A stretch of 7,243 nucleotides of DNA, from assembly GCA_903832475.1 (NCBI GenBank), contig CAILBQ010000599.1:1-7243 (forward strand). Reading direction: 5' to 3'. The position numbers were made by a program, and so were the translations under genes. Shown in pieces: positions 1 to 6,608 of the stretch. The DNA comes from an uncultured Acidobacteriota bacterium. GTDB taxonomy: Bacteria > Acidobacteriota > Terriglobia > Terriglobales > Acidobacteriaceae. Under the pieces are notes generated by a model. The model was given only the letters and a program-made list of their open reading frames with translations. It ran no database searches and was not told where the DNA came from. Within the stretch, counting starts at the first letter, position 1. Every line of letters starts with the position of its first letter.

Positions 1-476
1 CCTTCTCCGGCAACCGCGCCGGCATGTCCGACGACGAGGGCGCCAAGAACTGCATCATCGGCCTCAAACGCCTCAAGCCCATCATCGAAGACTCCGGCGT
101 CACCCTCAACATGGAGCTGCTCAACAGCAAGCACGACCACCACGACTACATGTGCGATCACACCGCCTGGGGCGTCAAGGTCATGGAAGAAGTGAACTCA
201 CCGCACATCAAATTGCTCTACGACATCTACCACATGCAGATCATGGAAGGAGACCTGGTCACCACCATCACCACCAACGCCAAATGGCTCGGCCACTTCC
301 ATACCGGCGGCGTCCCAGGCCGTCACGAGCTCGACGAAACCCAGGAAGTCAACTGGCCCTGCGTCATGCGCGCCATCGCCGCCACCGGATTTCAAGGCTA
401 CGTAGCGCATGAATTTGTTCCCACAAAAGACCCGCTGACCTCCCTGCGCCAGGCCGTCGATCTTTGCGACGTTTAG
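1..476 (+). CDS. Hydroxypyruvate isomerase-like TIM-barrel protein (3' part, 5' end outside window)
   Basis: The reading frame is already open at the left edge (frame beginning at base 3) and runs to a TAG at 474-476, so about 158 C-terminal residues are visible. The family (Hyi / xylose-isomerase-like TIM barrel) is usually about 260-300 residues, so roughly 100 or more are missing. The ATG at 24 lies inside a conserved stretch (FSGNRAGMSDDEGAKNC) and is not the start. Visible family landmarks are MELLNSK (candidate metal-binding Glu), LLYDIYHMQ (Asp and His), GHFHTGGVPGRHE (His, Arg and Glu around the active site) and the late YVAHEF segment (second metal/catalytic Glu). Known members isomerise hydroxypyruvate and tartronate semialdehyde, or act on related sugars, in the cytoplasm. 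The true substrate cannot be read from the sequence. No terminator is evident directly after the stop. The broad family is sure; the specific reaction is only likely. Confidence 0.85.
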   Translation, partial: FSGNRAGMSDDEGAKNCIIGLKRLKPIIEDSGVTLNMELLNSKHDHHDYMCDHTAWGVKVMEEVNSPHIKLLYDIYHMQIMEGDLVTTITTNAKWLGHFHTGGVPGRHELDETQEVNWPCVMRAIAATGFQGYVAHEFVPTKDPLTSLRQAVDLCDV

Positions 477-981
477 GCCTTCCGTCGGGAAATATTCCCA
501 AAAACTGGCCATCGCATCCAAAACATGGTTAGATGAAAGCAGGCTGCTTCCCCCTCGGTCTGCAAGAAAAACCAATTGGTAACTCAGCGTTTACAGTACT
601 TTGGCATCAGTAATGGTTTACTCGGTACCATTGATCGAAGTGCTCAAACGGAAGTGGCATTCAAAAACTAAGCCTGATATAGACAATGAAATAAGCAGAA
701 TTGTGTCGCCTTCAATGGCTGCCCTTTCGCAAAAATACCCGGGGCCAGATCGCCCCTTGCTTCTCTGCACTGTTTCTTGCCACGGAATCACAAGCAGTGC
801 AGTCAGAATGCAGGCACGCTGAGCAAAACATTTGCAGGTGCCCTCGAAATGCCTCTGCTGCATCGCGGAGTCGCACCAACCTTCGGCCTCCGCAAGCTCA
901 CCGAAGGAAACGATTCGGGGAACAGCGATCTTGATCGCACAGTTTCATTCCCTCGAATCTGACAACTTTGAATCAGCATTT
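477..981. other. Intergenic region / leader upstream of the large secreted protein
   Basis: About 500 bases with no gene I can support. The part around 560-720 is visibly richer in A and T than either flank. It contains a perfect 10-base palindrome ACCAATTGGT (571-580), an inverted repeat AATGGT (612-617) / ACCATT (627-632), a GC hairpin GGGGC (741-745) / GCCCC (752-756), GCAAA (823-827) / TTTGC (831-835), and CTTCGG (881-886) / CCGAAG (901-906). Promoter-like pairs are weak: TTCAAA (660-665) with GACAAT (682-687) at 16-base spacing, and TTGATC (931-936) with GAATCT (955-960) at 18-base spacing. Neither is good enough to assign. Short open frames here lack ribosome binding sites and recognisable domains. 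Confidence 0.6.
741..756 (+). other. Small GC hairpin, possible weak terminator or leader structure
   Basis: GGGGC at 741-745 can pair with GCCCC at 752-756 around a 6-base loop, followed by a pyrimidine-rich but not T-pure stretch (TTGCTTCTCT). It could be a weak terminator for the upstream isomerase transcript or a structured leader element. The 5-bp stem is short, so it may also be chance. Confidence 0.2.
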
Positions 982-983
982 AT

Positions 984-987
984 GGAG
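984..987 (+). promoter_or_regulatory. Ribosome binding site favouring the ATG at 997
   Basis: GGAG lies 9 bases before the ATG at 997, a normal Shine-Dalgarno distance. The in-frame ATG at 982 has no purine-rich motif before it (its upstream bases read AATCAGCATTT), and the GGAG sits inside its first codons. This decides the start of the large secreted protein in favour of 997. Confidence 0.6.
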
Positions 988-996
988 ACCATCGCA

Positions 997-1164
997 ATGG
1001 CCGCTGTCAGGAAATCCCTCGTTGTTCCCGGTTCGCACCCTCAGTCCCAAGCCAACGTCTATTCGTGGAACGCCCATTTCCTGCGCCGCCGTTGCTCTGC
1101 CCAGACCGTCTTTGTTGCTTTGGCACTTTCCGTCGCCGGGCTTGCGTCCTTGAATGCGTCTGCC
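997..1164 (+). other. Signal peptide coding segment
   Basis: Encodes residues 1-56 of the secreted protein. The n-region is unusually long (about 37 residues, with basic RKS near the start and RRR just before the core), followed by a hydrophobic core (VFVALALSVAGLA) and an AxA cleavage motif (ASA before Q57). The only cysteine of the whole product (C33) falls here, before the core, so this is not a lipoprotein lipobox. Export by the Sec system is inferred. Confidence 0.75.
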
Positions 1165-4100
1165 CAGGTCAACGTCACCACCTGGCACAATGACATCGGC
1201 CGCACCGGCCAGAATCTCAACGAGACCATCCTCAACACCTCCAACGTGAACAGCACCACCTTCGGCAAGCTGTTCTCACAGCCCGTCGACGGGCAGGTCT
1301 ACGCGCAGCCGCTCTACCTTTCCGGCATCACCGTCAATGGCGCGACCCACAACGTCATCTTCATCGCCACCGAGCACGACTCCGTCTACGCCTTTGACGC
1401 CGACAGCAACGGCGGTTCCTCAGCATCGGCTCTTTGGCATGCGTCCATGCTGGCCACCATGCACGGCGCGGCCGCCGGCGCGACCACCGTTCCTTCCGCC
1501 GACGTCGGCTCCGATATTAATCCTGAAGTCGGCATTACCGGCACGCCGGTCATCGATCCCACCACCGGCACCATCTATCTGGTGAGCAAGTCTCTCGAAA
1601 ACGGGAGCGCCATCCAGCGCCTGCATGCACTCGACGTTACTACCGGCCTGGAGAAATTCGGTGGTCCTGTCGTCGTCACGGCCACCATCAACGGCACCGG
1701 CAACGGCAGCGTGAATGGCAAACTGACCTTTGATCAGCTTTGGGACAATCAGCGTCCCGGTCTCCTCCTGCTGAATGGCATCGTCTACATCGGATTCGCG
1801 GCCCACGGTGACAACGGCCCCTGGCATGGGTGGATCCTCGGCTACAACGCCGCGACGCTCAAGCAGACCGGTGCCTACAATGCCTCGCCCAACGGCACCG
1901 GCAGCGGCCTGTGGATGTCCGGCGCCGGCCTCGCTGCCGATCAGCTCGATCCCGTCAACAAGCCCTTCGGCCGCATGTTCGTCGCCACCGGCAACGGCGA
2001 CTATAACGCCTCCAAGCCCTACACCAACGCCATGGATTACGGCGATACGCACCTCAATCTGGATCTCACCAACGGAAACCCCACCGTCACCGACGAGTTC
2101 ACGACAAACCAGCAGGCTTCGCTTAACTCCGAGGACGGCGACGTAGGCTCTGGCGGATTGATGGTGGTCCCCACGCAGACAGGAACTTATTCTCATCTCG
2201 CCGTGCAGGCCGGCAAAGGCGGCACACTCTACCTGCTCAATCGCGACAACCTCGGCGGTTACAACACCACCACCGATCAGGCACTGCAGGAGCAGGCGTA
2301 CGCCGTTGGCAACGTCGGTGTCTGGAGTTCGCCCGCGTACTGGAACGGCAACGTCTATATGTGGGGACGGTTCGACTATTTGAAGTCCTTCACTCTGTCG
2401 AATGGTAAGCTCTCAACCGCCCCCACCAAGTCCGCCAATCAATATGGATTCCCCGGCGCAACCCCGTCCATCTCCGCCAACGGAGCTTCTGAAGGCATCG
2501 TCTGGACCATTGACTCAGAAACCTACGCCAGCAACACGTCGGCAATCCTCGAAGCCCATGACGCTTCCAACGTGGCGACTCTGCTCTACAGCAGCTCCAA
2601 AAATACGGCACGCGACCACGCCGGCGTTCCCGTGAAGTTCACCGTGCCGACCATTGCCAATGGCAAGGTTTACGTCGGCACCCAGACCGAGGTCGATATC
2701 TACGGCCTGCTCGCCGGCACCACCCAGGCGGCTTCGCCCGTCTTCTCGCCCGGCACAGAAAGCTTCTCCGGATCGGTCAGCGTGACCATCACCGACTCTA
2801 CCGCCAGCTCGACCATTTACTACACCACCGACGGATCAACCCCGACCACTTCCTCCGCGGTTTACAGCGGGCCCATTACCGTCACATCGACAGAGACCAT
2901 CAGCGCCATTGCCAGCGCCAGCGGCAAGCTGCAGAGCGCGGTCACCAAGGCCACCTATACAGCCATCTCGCAAACCGCTGCTCCCGTCTTCAGCGTAGCG
3001 GCCGGCACCTATGCCGCTGCGCAGACCGTTGCCATTACCGACTCATCCTCGGGCGCGAAAATCTACTACACCACCAATGGAACGACCCCCACGACGTCCT
3101 CTACGCTCTACTCTGCTCCAATCACGGTAAGCGCAACAGCCACCATCGAAGCCATCGCCGTCGCTACGGGCTTGACCACCAGCCCCGTCGCCTCCGCCAC
3201 CTATACCATTCAGGGCGGACCCAACGGCATCAACTTCCCGCAGGGCTTTGCCGCTTCCACCGGTCTCGTCTACCTCAACGGCAGCGCCCAGTTGAATGAC
3301 ACTCGCCTGCAGTTGACCAACGGCCTGATTGCTGAAGCCGGCTCCGCCTGGTACATGACTCCGGTGAATATCCAGAACTTCACCACCGACTTCACCTTCC
3401 AGCTCTCCAATCCCAACGCCAACGGCATCACCTTCGCTATTCAGAACACCGGCAGCTATAACGCCCTGGGCGGCAATGGCTACCAGTTGGGATACGCACC
3501 GATCAAGAAATCTGCAGCCGTCAAATTCGATCTCTATAACGCCGCCGGCGAAGGCCCCGACTCCACCGGCCTTTACCTCAACGGCGCCAACCCCACCGTC
3601 CCTGCCATCAACCTGACGGGTTCAGGCATCAACCTGCACAGCGATGACACCATGGACATTCACCTGGTCTACAACGGCACCACGCTGACCATGACCATCA
3701 CGGACATGGTCACTTCCGCTGTGTACACCACCAGCTGGACCGTCAATCTCCCTTCCACCATCGGCAGCAATACCGCCTACGTCGGATTCACCGGCTCCAC
3801 CGGTGGCCAGACTGCCAGCCAGAAGATCCTTACCTGGACCTTCACCAGCGGCACAGCGACCACCACCCCCACCGCCGCCACGCCCACCTTCTCCGTGGCC
3901 GCTGGCACCTACAGCGCGGCGCAAACGGTGACCATCGCCGACGCCACTACCGGCGCGAACATCTACTACACCACCAACGGAACAGCACCCACGACTTCGT
4001 CCACACTCTACTCCTCCGCCATTACAGTGAGCGCCACGGAAACCATCCAGGCTATCGCCGTAGCTTCCGGATACAACAACAGCGCAGTCGCCAGCGCCGC

Positions 4101-5001
4101 TTACACCATCAGCGCCGCGCCCACGGCCGCGACCCCCACCTTCTCCGTAGCCGCCGGCACCTACTCTGCCGCGCAATCGGTGACTCTAGCCGACACCACG
4201 ACCGGCGCGAAAATTTACTACACCACCAACGGCACGACACCGACGACTGCTTCCACTCTGTACTCCTCCGCCATCACCGTCAGCGCCAGCGAGACCATTC
4301 AGGCCATAGCCGTCGCCTCCGGGTACAACAACAGCGCCGTGGCCAGCGCCGCCTACACCATCAGCACTACGCCGCCCGTCATCAACTACCCCAGCGCCTT
4401 CACCGCCGCCAAGCTCAACCTCTATGGCACTTCTATCGTGAATGGCGCGCTCGTGCTCACCAACGGAAGCTCCGGCGAATCCAACATCGCCTGGTATACC
4501 ACCCCCGTTAACGTGCAGAAGTTCACCACCGACTTCACCTTCACTGAAACCAGCGCTAGCGCCGACGGTTTCACCTTCACACTTCAGAACGCTGCGGCGG
4601 GTGTGTGGGCCATCGGGGGCAACGCCTACGAACTCGGCTACGGCGGCATTCCCAACAGTCTCGCGGTCAAATTTGACCTCTACAACAACAGCGGCGAAGG
4701 CACCGACTCCACCGGCTTCTTCACCGCCGGCGCCATCCCCACCGTGCCCGCTCTTGACATGACCAGCAGCGGGGTCAACCTCCACGCCGGCCATAGTCTC
4801 CATGCCCATCTCACCTATGACGGCACTACTCTGACCCTCACCCTCACCGATCTCACCACCAACGCGGTCTTCACCGCGTCCAAGGCCATCAACATCCCCA
4901 CCACGGTCGGAGCTAATACCGCCTATGCAGGCTTTACCGCCGGCACCGGCGCCCTCTCCGCTACCCAGACCGTCACGAGCTGGACCTACACCGTTAACTA
5001 A
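997..5001 (+). CDS. Secreted PQQ-like beta-propeller protein with four chitobiase-C-type repeats and two L-type lectin-like domains
   Basis: A product of about 1334 residues, numbered here from the ATG at 997, which has a GGAG at proper spacing. An ATG at 982 would add five residues; the frame stays open to a TTG at 832 but without support. Residues 1-56 form a long-n-region signal peptide: RRR at 30-32, a hydrophobic core at about 38-50, and a likely cleavage ASA|Q at 56/57. Residues 57 to about 578 are a PQQ-like beta-propeller; WHNDIGRTGQN opens it, with repeated blade motifs such as GTIYLVSK, GRMFVATGNGDY, GTLYLLNRDN and GKVYVGTQ. Residues 579-655, 661-738, 960-1038 and 1044-1122 are four chitobiase/hexosaminidase-C or Fn3-like repeats with an IYYTT(N/D)G core. 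Residues 745-949 and 1129-1332 are two L-type-lectin-like domains sharing FTTDFTF and AVKFDLYN. There is no CxxCH haem motif, no membrane anchor and no sorting signal at the C-terminus (ends WTYTVN). The mature chain contains no cysteine. A periplasmic or extracellular glycan-binding or adhesive role is likely; enzymatic activity of the propeller is unproven. A strong terminator follows, so it is probably transcribed alone. Confidence 0.88.
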   Translation: MAAVRKSLVVPGSHPQSQANVYSWNAHFLRRRCSAQTVFVALALSVAGLASLNASAQVNVTTWHNDIGRTGQNLNETILNTSNVNSTTFGKLFSQPVDGQVYAQPLYLSGITVNGATHNVIFIATEHDSVYAFDADSNGGSSASALWHASMLATMHGAAAGATTVPSADVGSDINPEVGITGTPVIDPTTGTIYLVSKSLENGSAIQRLHALDVTTGLEKFGGPVVVTATINGTGNGSVNGKLTFDQLWDNQRPGLLLLNGIVYIGFAAHGDNGPWHGWILGYNAATLKQTGAYNASPNGTGSGLWMSGAGLAADQLDPVNKPFGRMFVATGNGDYNASKPYTNAMDYGDTHLNLDLTNGNPTVTDEFTTNQQASLNSEDGDVGSGGLMVVPTQTGTYSHLAVQAGKGGTLYLLNRDNLGGYNTTTDQALQEQAYAVGNVGVWSSPAYWNGNVYMWGRFDYLKSFTLSNGKLSTAPTKSANQYGFPGATPSISANGASEGIVWTIDSETYASNTSAILEAHDASNVATLLYSSSKNTARDHAGVPVKFTVPTIANGKVYVGTQTEVDIYGLLAGTTQAASPVFSPGTESFSGSVSVTITDSTASSTIYYTTDGSTPTTSSAVYSGPITVTSTETISAIASASGKLQSAVTKATYTAISQTAAPVFSVAAGTYAAAQTVAITDSSSGAKIYYTTNGTTPTTSSTLYSAPITVSATATIEAIAVATGLTTSPVASATYTIQGGPNGINFPQGFAASTGLVYLNGSAQLNDTRLQLTNGLIAEAGSAWYMTPVNIQNFTTDFTFQLSNPNANGITFAIQNTGSYNALGGNGYQLGYAPIKKSAAVKFDLYNAAGEGPDSTGLYLNGANPTVPAINLTGSGINLHSDDTMDIHLVYNGTTLTMTITDMVTSAVYTTSWTVNLPSTIGSNTAYVGFTGSTGGQTASQKILTWTFTSGTATTTPTAATPTFSVAAGTYSAAQTVTIADATTGANIYYTTNGTAPTTSSTLYSSAITVSATETIQAIAVASGYNNSAVASAAYTISAAPTAATPTFSVAAGTYSAAQSVTLADTTTGAKIYYTTNGTTPTTASTLYSSAITVSASETIQAIAVASGYNNSAVASAAYTISTTPPVINYPSAFTAAKLNLYGTSIVNGALVLTNGSSGESNIAWYTTPVNVQKFTTDFTFTETSASADGFTFTLQNAAAGVWAIGGNAYELGYGGIPNSLAVKFDLYNNSGEGTDSTGFFTAGAIPTVPALDMTSSGVNLHAGHSLHAHLTYDGTTLTLTLTDLTTNAVFTASKAINIPTTVGANTAYAGFTAGTGALSATQTVTSWTYTVN
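2731..3210 (+). repeat. First pair of chitobiase-C-type repeats (in gene)
   Basis: Two tandem units, 2731-2961 and 2977-3210, with a 246-base period. Each has P-V-F-S at the start, the core IYYTT(D/N)G(S/T)TPTTSS, and a closing ATYT motif. They match the pattern of the CHB_HEX_C / Fn3-associated families, which are beta-sandwich spacers or accessory domains in secreted carbohydrate-active and surface proteins. The first unit is the most divergent of the four in the gene. Confidence 0.75.
3229..3843 (+). other. L-type lectin-like domain 1 (in gene)
   Basis: Encodes residues 745-949. It resembles bacterial members of the legume-lectin-like fold: FTTDFTF strand, NGITFAIQN, GYQLGY, AAVKFDLYN, the STGLY turn, a TLTMTITD strand and a closing AYVGFTGSTGG. 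At the place of the usual sugar-contacting Asp before Gly it has Asn809, and the Glu expected two residues before the metal-site Asp845 is Lys843. Carbohydrate binding is therefore possible but may be altered. Confidence 0.65.
3874..4362 (+). repeat. Second pair of chitobiase-C-type repeats, highly similar to each other (in gene)
   Basis: Units at 3874-4110 and 4126-4362, period 252 bases (84 codons). By hand alignment the 79-residue units differ at only 7 positions. Many of the identical residues nevertheless use different codons (about 27 of 72), so the two copies are not a fresh DNA duplication. They are closer to each other, and to the unit at 2977-3210, than to the unit at 2731-2961. Confidence 0.85.
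4381..4998 (+). other. L-type lectin-like domain 2 (in gene)
   Basis: Encodes residues 1129-1334, the C-terminus of the protein. It aligns along its length with lectin-like domain 1 (shared FTTDFTF, GNxYxLGY, AVKFDLYN, DSTG, PTVPA, TTLTxTxTD, NTAYxGFT). Unlike copy 1 it keeps Asp1190 before Gly1191 in the ADGFTFTLQN segment, the position of the sugar-contacting Asp in legume-type lectins. Lys1225 again replaces the metal-site Glu. This copy is the better candidate for a working sugar site. Confidence 0.65.
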
Positions 5002-5022
5002 TTCGTCTCAACCTGGCAACAG

Positions 5023-5050
5023 AAAGGGCGCCCGCAGCGGCGCCCTTTTT
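5023..5050 (+). terminator. Rho-independent terminator after the secreted-protein gene
   Basis: A perfect 10-bp stem, AAAGGGCGCC (5023-5032) with GGCGCCCTTT (5039-5048), a 6-base loop (CGCAGC), and a run of five T at 5046-5050. It begins 21 bases after the TAA at 4999-5001. Read from the other strand the trailing tract is poor (CTTTCTGTT), so use by the convergent kinase transcript is possible but weaker. Confidence 0.9.
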
Positions 5051-5057
5051 GTTGGAA

Positions 5058-5082
5058 TGTCATCCTGACGAAGTGAAGGATC
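5058..5082. repeat. Short dispersed-repeat-like intergenic element (GTCATCCTGA core)
   Basis: The stretch begins TGTCATCCTGA and ends GTGAAGGATC. It closely resembles a short element (GTCATCCTGAGCGAAGCGAA-type) that I recall as recurring many times between genes in acidobacterial and some other genomes. There is only one copy in this window, so its repetitive nature rests on recollection, not on the sequence itself. It lies between two convergent genes, a usual place for such elements. Confidence 0.45.
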
Positions 5083-5184
5083 GGCGTTTGCTCTTGCGGA
5101 GCAGCACCATCTGTCTAGACACAGGATGCGTCCTCTGCATCCGCCTTGCCTCTGCGGCGTAGCTGTTGCTTACGTCGACAGTTC
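5083..5184. other. Remainder of convergent intergenic gap
   Basis: No gene is seen. A small hairpin is possible, GGATGC (5124-5129) with GCATCC (5137-5142) and a 7-base loop. It has no T tract on either strand, so it is not a convincing terminator for the kinase gene, which ends at 5185. Confidence 0.4.
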
Positions 5185-6600
5185 TTAGGCCGCCACCGGA
5201 TCCAACGCCACCGGCAGCCGCATCTCCACCACCAGCCCGCCGTCTGACGCATTCAAAGCCTTCACATACCCGCCATGCAGCCGTATCGCGCGCTCGGTAA
5301 TGGCCAGCCCAACGCCATACCCACCCGTCGACCGCTGCCGGGAGAGATCCAGCCGATAAAACGGCCTGAAAATCGATTGCAGCGCCGCTTCCGGCACCCC
5401 CGGCCCATGATCCCGAACCCGCAGCACGACGTAATGATCTCCCAGCCGGTTCTCTTCCCTGACGGCAATGTCCACCGAGGTCCCTTCTGCGGTATACGCG
5501 ATCGCATTGCGCACCACGTTCTCGATTGCACGTCCCAGCAGCTCTGGACTGCCCAGCACCACCCCGCAGAAATCAGTCGCGCCGCCGTCTTCAAAATTCA
5601 CCCGGCATCCGCGCTGCTCCGCCTCGTATCCCACATCCGGCAGCAGATCGCGAATCACCTCGCGCACCGCAACTCGCTGCCGGTCCGGCAAACGAGTCGT
5701 CGACTCCAGATGCGACAGACTCAGCAACTGCCCGATCAATTCATTCAGCCGCCCGGTCTCGCGTTCAATCCGGTCCAGCTGCGGCTCCATTCCCGGCTGC
5801 GCTTCTTCCCGCGCCAGCTCCAGCGCCACGCTCAGACGCGCCAGCGGAGACCTCAACTCGTGTGAAACATCCCGCAGCAGCAGCATCTGCGCATCCACCA
5901 TCGTCTCCAGCCGCTCCGCCATGTCGTTGAAGTCATACACCAGCCCCCACAGCTCATCGCCCGTCTTGGTTGTCGATCTCCCCTTGGGCCACTTGGCCCG
6001 CGCCCGCAGATTGCCCGCCGCCAGCTGACGCGCCGCCTCGCGCAGCGACCCAATCGGACGCGTAATCACCATCGTGATCCCAAACGTCACCAGCACCGAA
6101 ATAATCAGCCCGATCAGCAGCCGGGGCAGCATCTCCCGGTAGGGTATGTAAATGTGCGTGGGATAGGCCCCGCGCATCAGGTACGCATAGGTCTGGCCCT
6201 TGGCGTTCTTCACCTGCAGACCTACCTCGTAGGTCTTGCCATGCCGCTCCGGCATCAGCCAGCCTTGCTTCATCAAGCGGTTGTACAGCGGACGATAAAT
6301 TCCTTCATCCACCTGCTGGCACAAGACCTTCCCGCTGGGATCGAACAAAATCGCGGACCCCGCCGGTGGACTCTGTTCCTCAATCGGAAATGTATTCGGA
6401 ACCGCACCCAGCGCTGCGCAGCCGCCCTTTTCATAGGCGTCAATCGACAGCTTGCCGTTTGAAATCAGCATCCCGAACATGGAGGTATACACCGCCTCCT
6501 CCGATTCGAACTGATTGCTCAGGATGAAGATGGTGCAGACAAGGATGAGAAATTCAGTCAGCCAGAAGGAGAGGAATATCTTGGTGAACGTGCTTCGCAT
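5185..6600 (-). CDS. CpxA-like sensor histidine kinase
   Basis: A complete 471-residue membrane histidine kinase, ATG at 6600 and TAA at 5185. Order: transmembrane helix 1 (about 8-28), a periplasmic sensor of about 130 residues (29-158), transmembrane helix 2 (about 159-180), HAMP (about 180-232), dimerisation/phosphoacceptor domain (about 237-300) with His247 in RDVSHELRSPLARL, and an ATPase domain (about 350-465). The ATPase domain shows the N box (N361, N365), G1 box DHGPG (397-401), F box FRPFYR (411-416) and G2 box GGYGVGLA (426-433). All catalytic motifs are intact. The wording of the H box and the partner regulator point to the EnvZ/CpxA class, which senses envelope conditions and phosphorylates an OmpR-type regulator. 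The periplasmic sensor carries two cysteines (C61, C94). It lies 6 bases after the regulator gene, so the two are co-transcribed and probably translationally coupled. The signal sensed is unknown, and no cpxP-like gene is visible. Confidence 0.93.
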   Translation of the reverse strand: MRSTFTKIFLSFWLTEFLILVCTIFILSNQFESEEAVYTSMFGMLISNGKLSIDAYEKGGCAALGAVPNTFPIEEQSPPAGSAILFDPSGKVLCQQVDEGIYRPLYNRLMKQGWLMPERHGKTYEVGLQVKNAKGQTYAYLMRGAYPTHIYIPYREMLPRLLIGLIISVLVTFGITMVITRPIGSLREAARQLAAGNLRARAKWPKGRSTTKTGDELWGLVYDFNDMAERLETMVDAQMLLLRDVSHELRSPLARLSVALELAREEAQPGMEPQLDRIERETGRLNELIGQLLSLSHLESTTRLPDRQRVAVREVIRDLLPDVGYEAEQRGCRVNFEDGGATDFCGVVLGSPELLGRAIENVVRNAIAYTAEGTSVDIAVREENRLGDHYVVLRVRDHGPGVPEAALQSIFRPFYRLDLSRQRSTGGYGVGLAITERAIRLHGGYVKALNASDGGLVVEMRLPVALDPVAA

Positions 6601-6604
6601 AAAA

Positions 6605-6608
6605 CCTC
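6605..6608 (-). promoter_or_regulatory. Ribosome binding site of the kinase overlapping the regulator stop codon
   Basis: On the minus strand GAGG (6608 to 6605) overlaps the TGA stop of the regulator (6609-6607) and lies 4 bases before the kinase ATG. A further purine run (GAGAGGG) lies slightly upstream. The overlap suggests that translation of the kinase is coupled to termination on the regulator. Confidence 0.55.

Noticed and set aside
487..499. GGGAA-ATA-TTCCC inverted repeat just after the isomerase stop
   Set aside because: The stem is only 5 bp and is followed by A residues, not T, so it is not a credible + strand terminator.
660..687. Promoter-like pair TTCAAA / GACAAT with 16-base spacing
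   Set aside because: Only four of six matches in each box, and the bacterium's sigma-factor consensus is unknown; kept as a note in the intergenic entry only.
601..822. 73-residue open frame in the intergenic region (TTG at 601 or ATG at 613)
   Set aside because: No ribosome binding site before either start, no recognisable domain, and its upstream half lies in the AT-richer stretch where chance frames are common.
832..996. N-terminal extension of the secreted protein from TTG at 832 (or ATG at 982)
   Set aside because: It would place about 50 unrelated residues before the signal peptide. The TTG has no ribosome site, while the ATG at 997 has GGAG at good spacing. The 982 ATG cannot be fully excluded.
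1420..2196. Long minus-strand open frame (258 codons) and similar ones at 3622-4176 and 4186-4809
   Set aside because: Low-complexity Gly/Ala/Val-rich shadows of the GC-rich + strand gene. They overlap a well-supported coding region and show no domains.
2731..4362. Possible CRISPR-like or mobile repeat array
   Set aside because: The repetition is in-frame protein-domain repetition with a period of about 246-252 bases inside one gene, without short identical repeats and unique spacers.
5124..5142. Hairpin GGATGC/GCATCC as terminator of the kinase operon
   Set aside because: The stem is 6 bp with no T tract following on the minus strand.
5275..6028. Plus-strand open frames opposite the kinase gene
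   Set aside because: Arg/Pro/Ser-rich translations typical of antisense shadows; the minus-strand frame carries all the kinase motifs.
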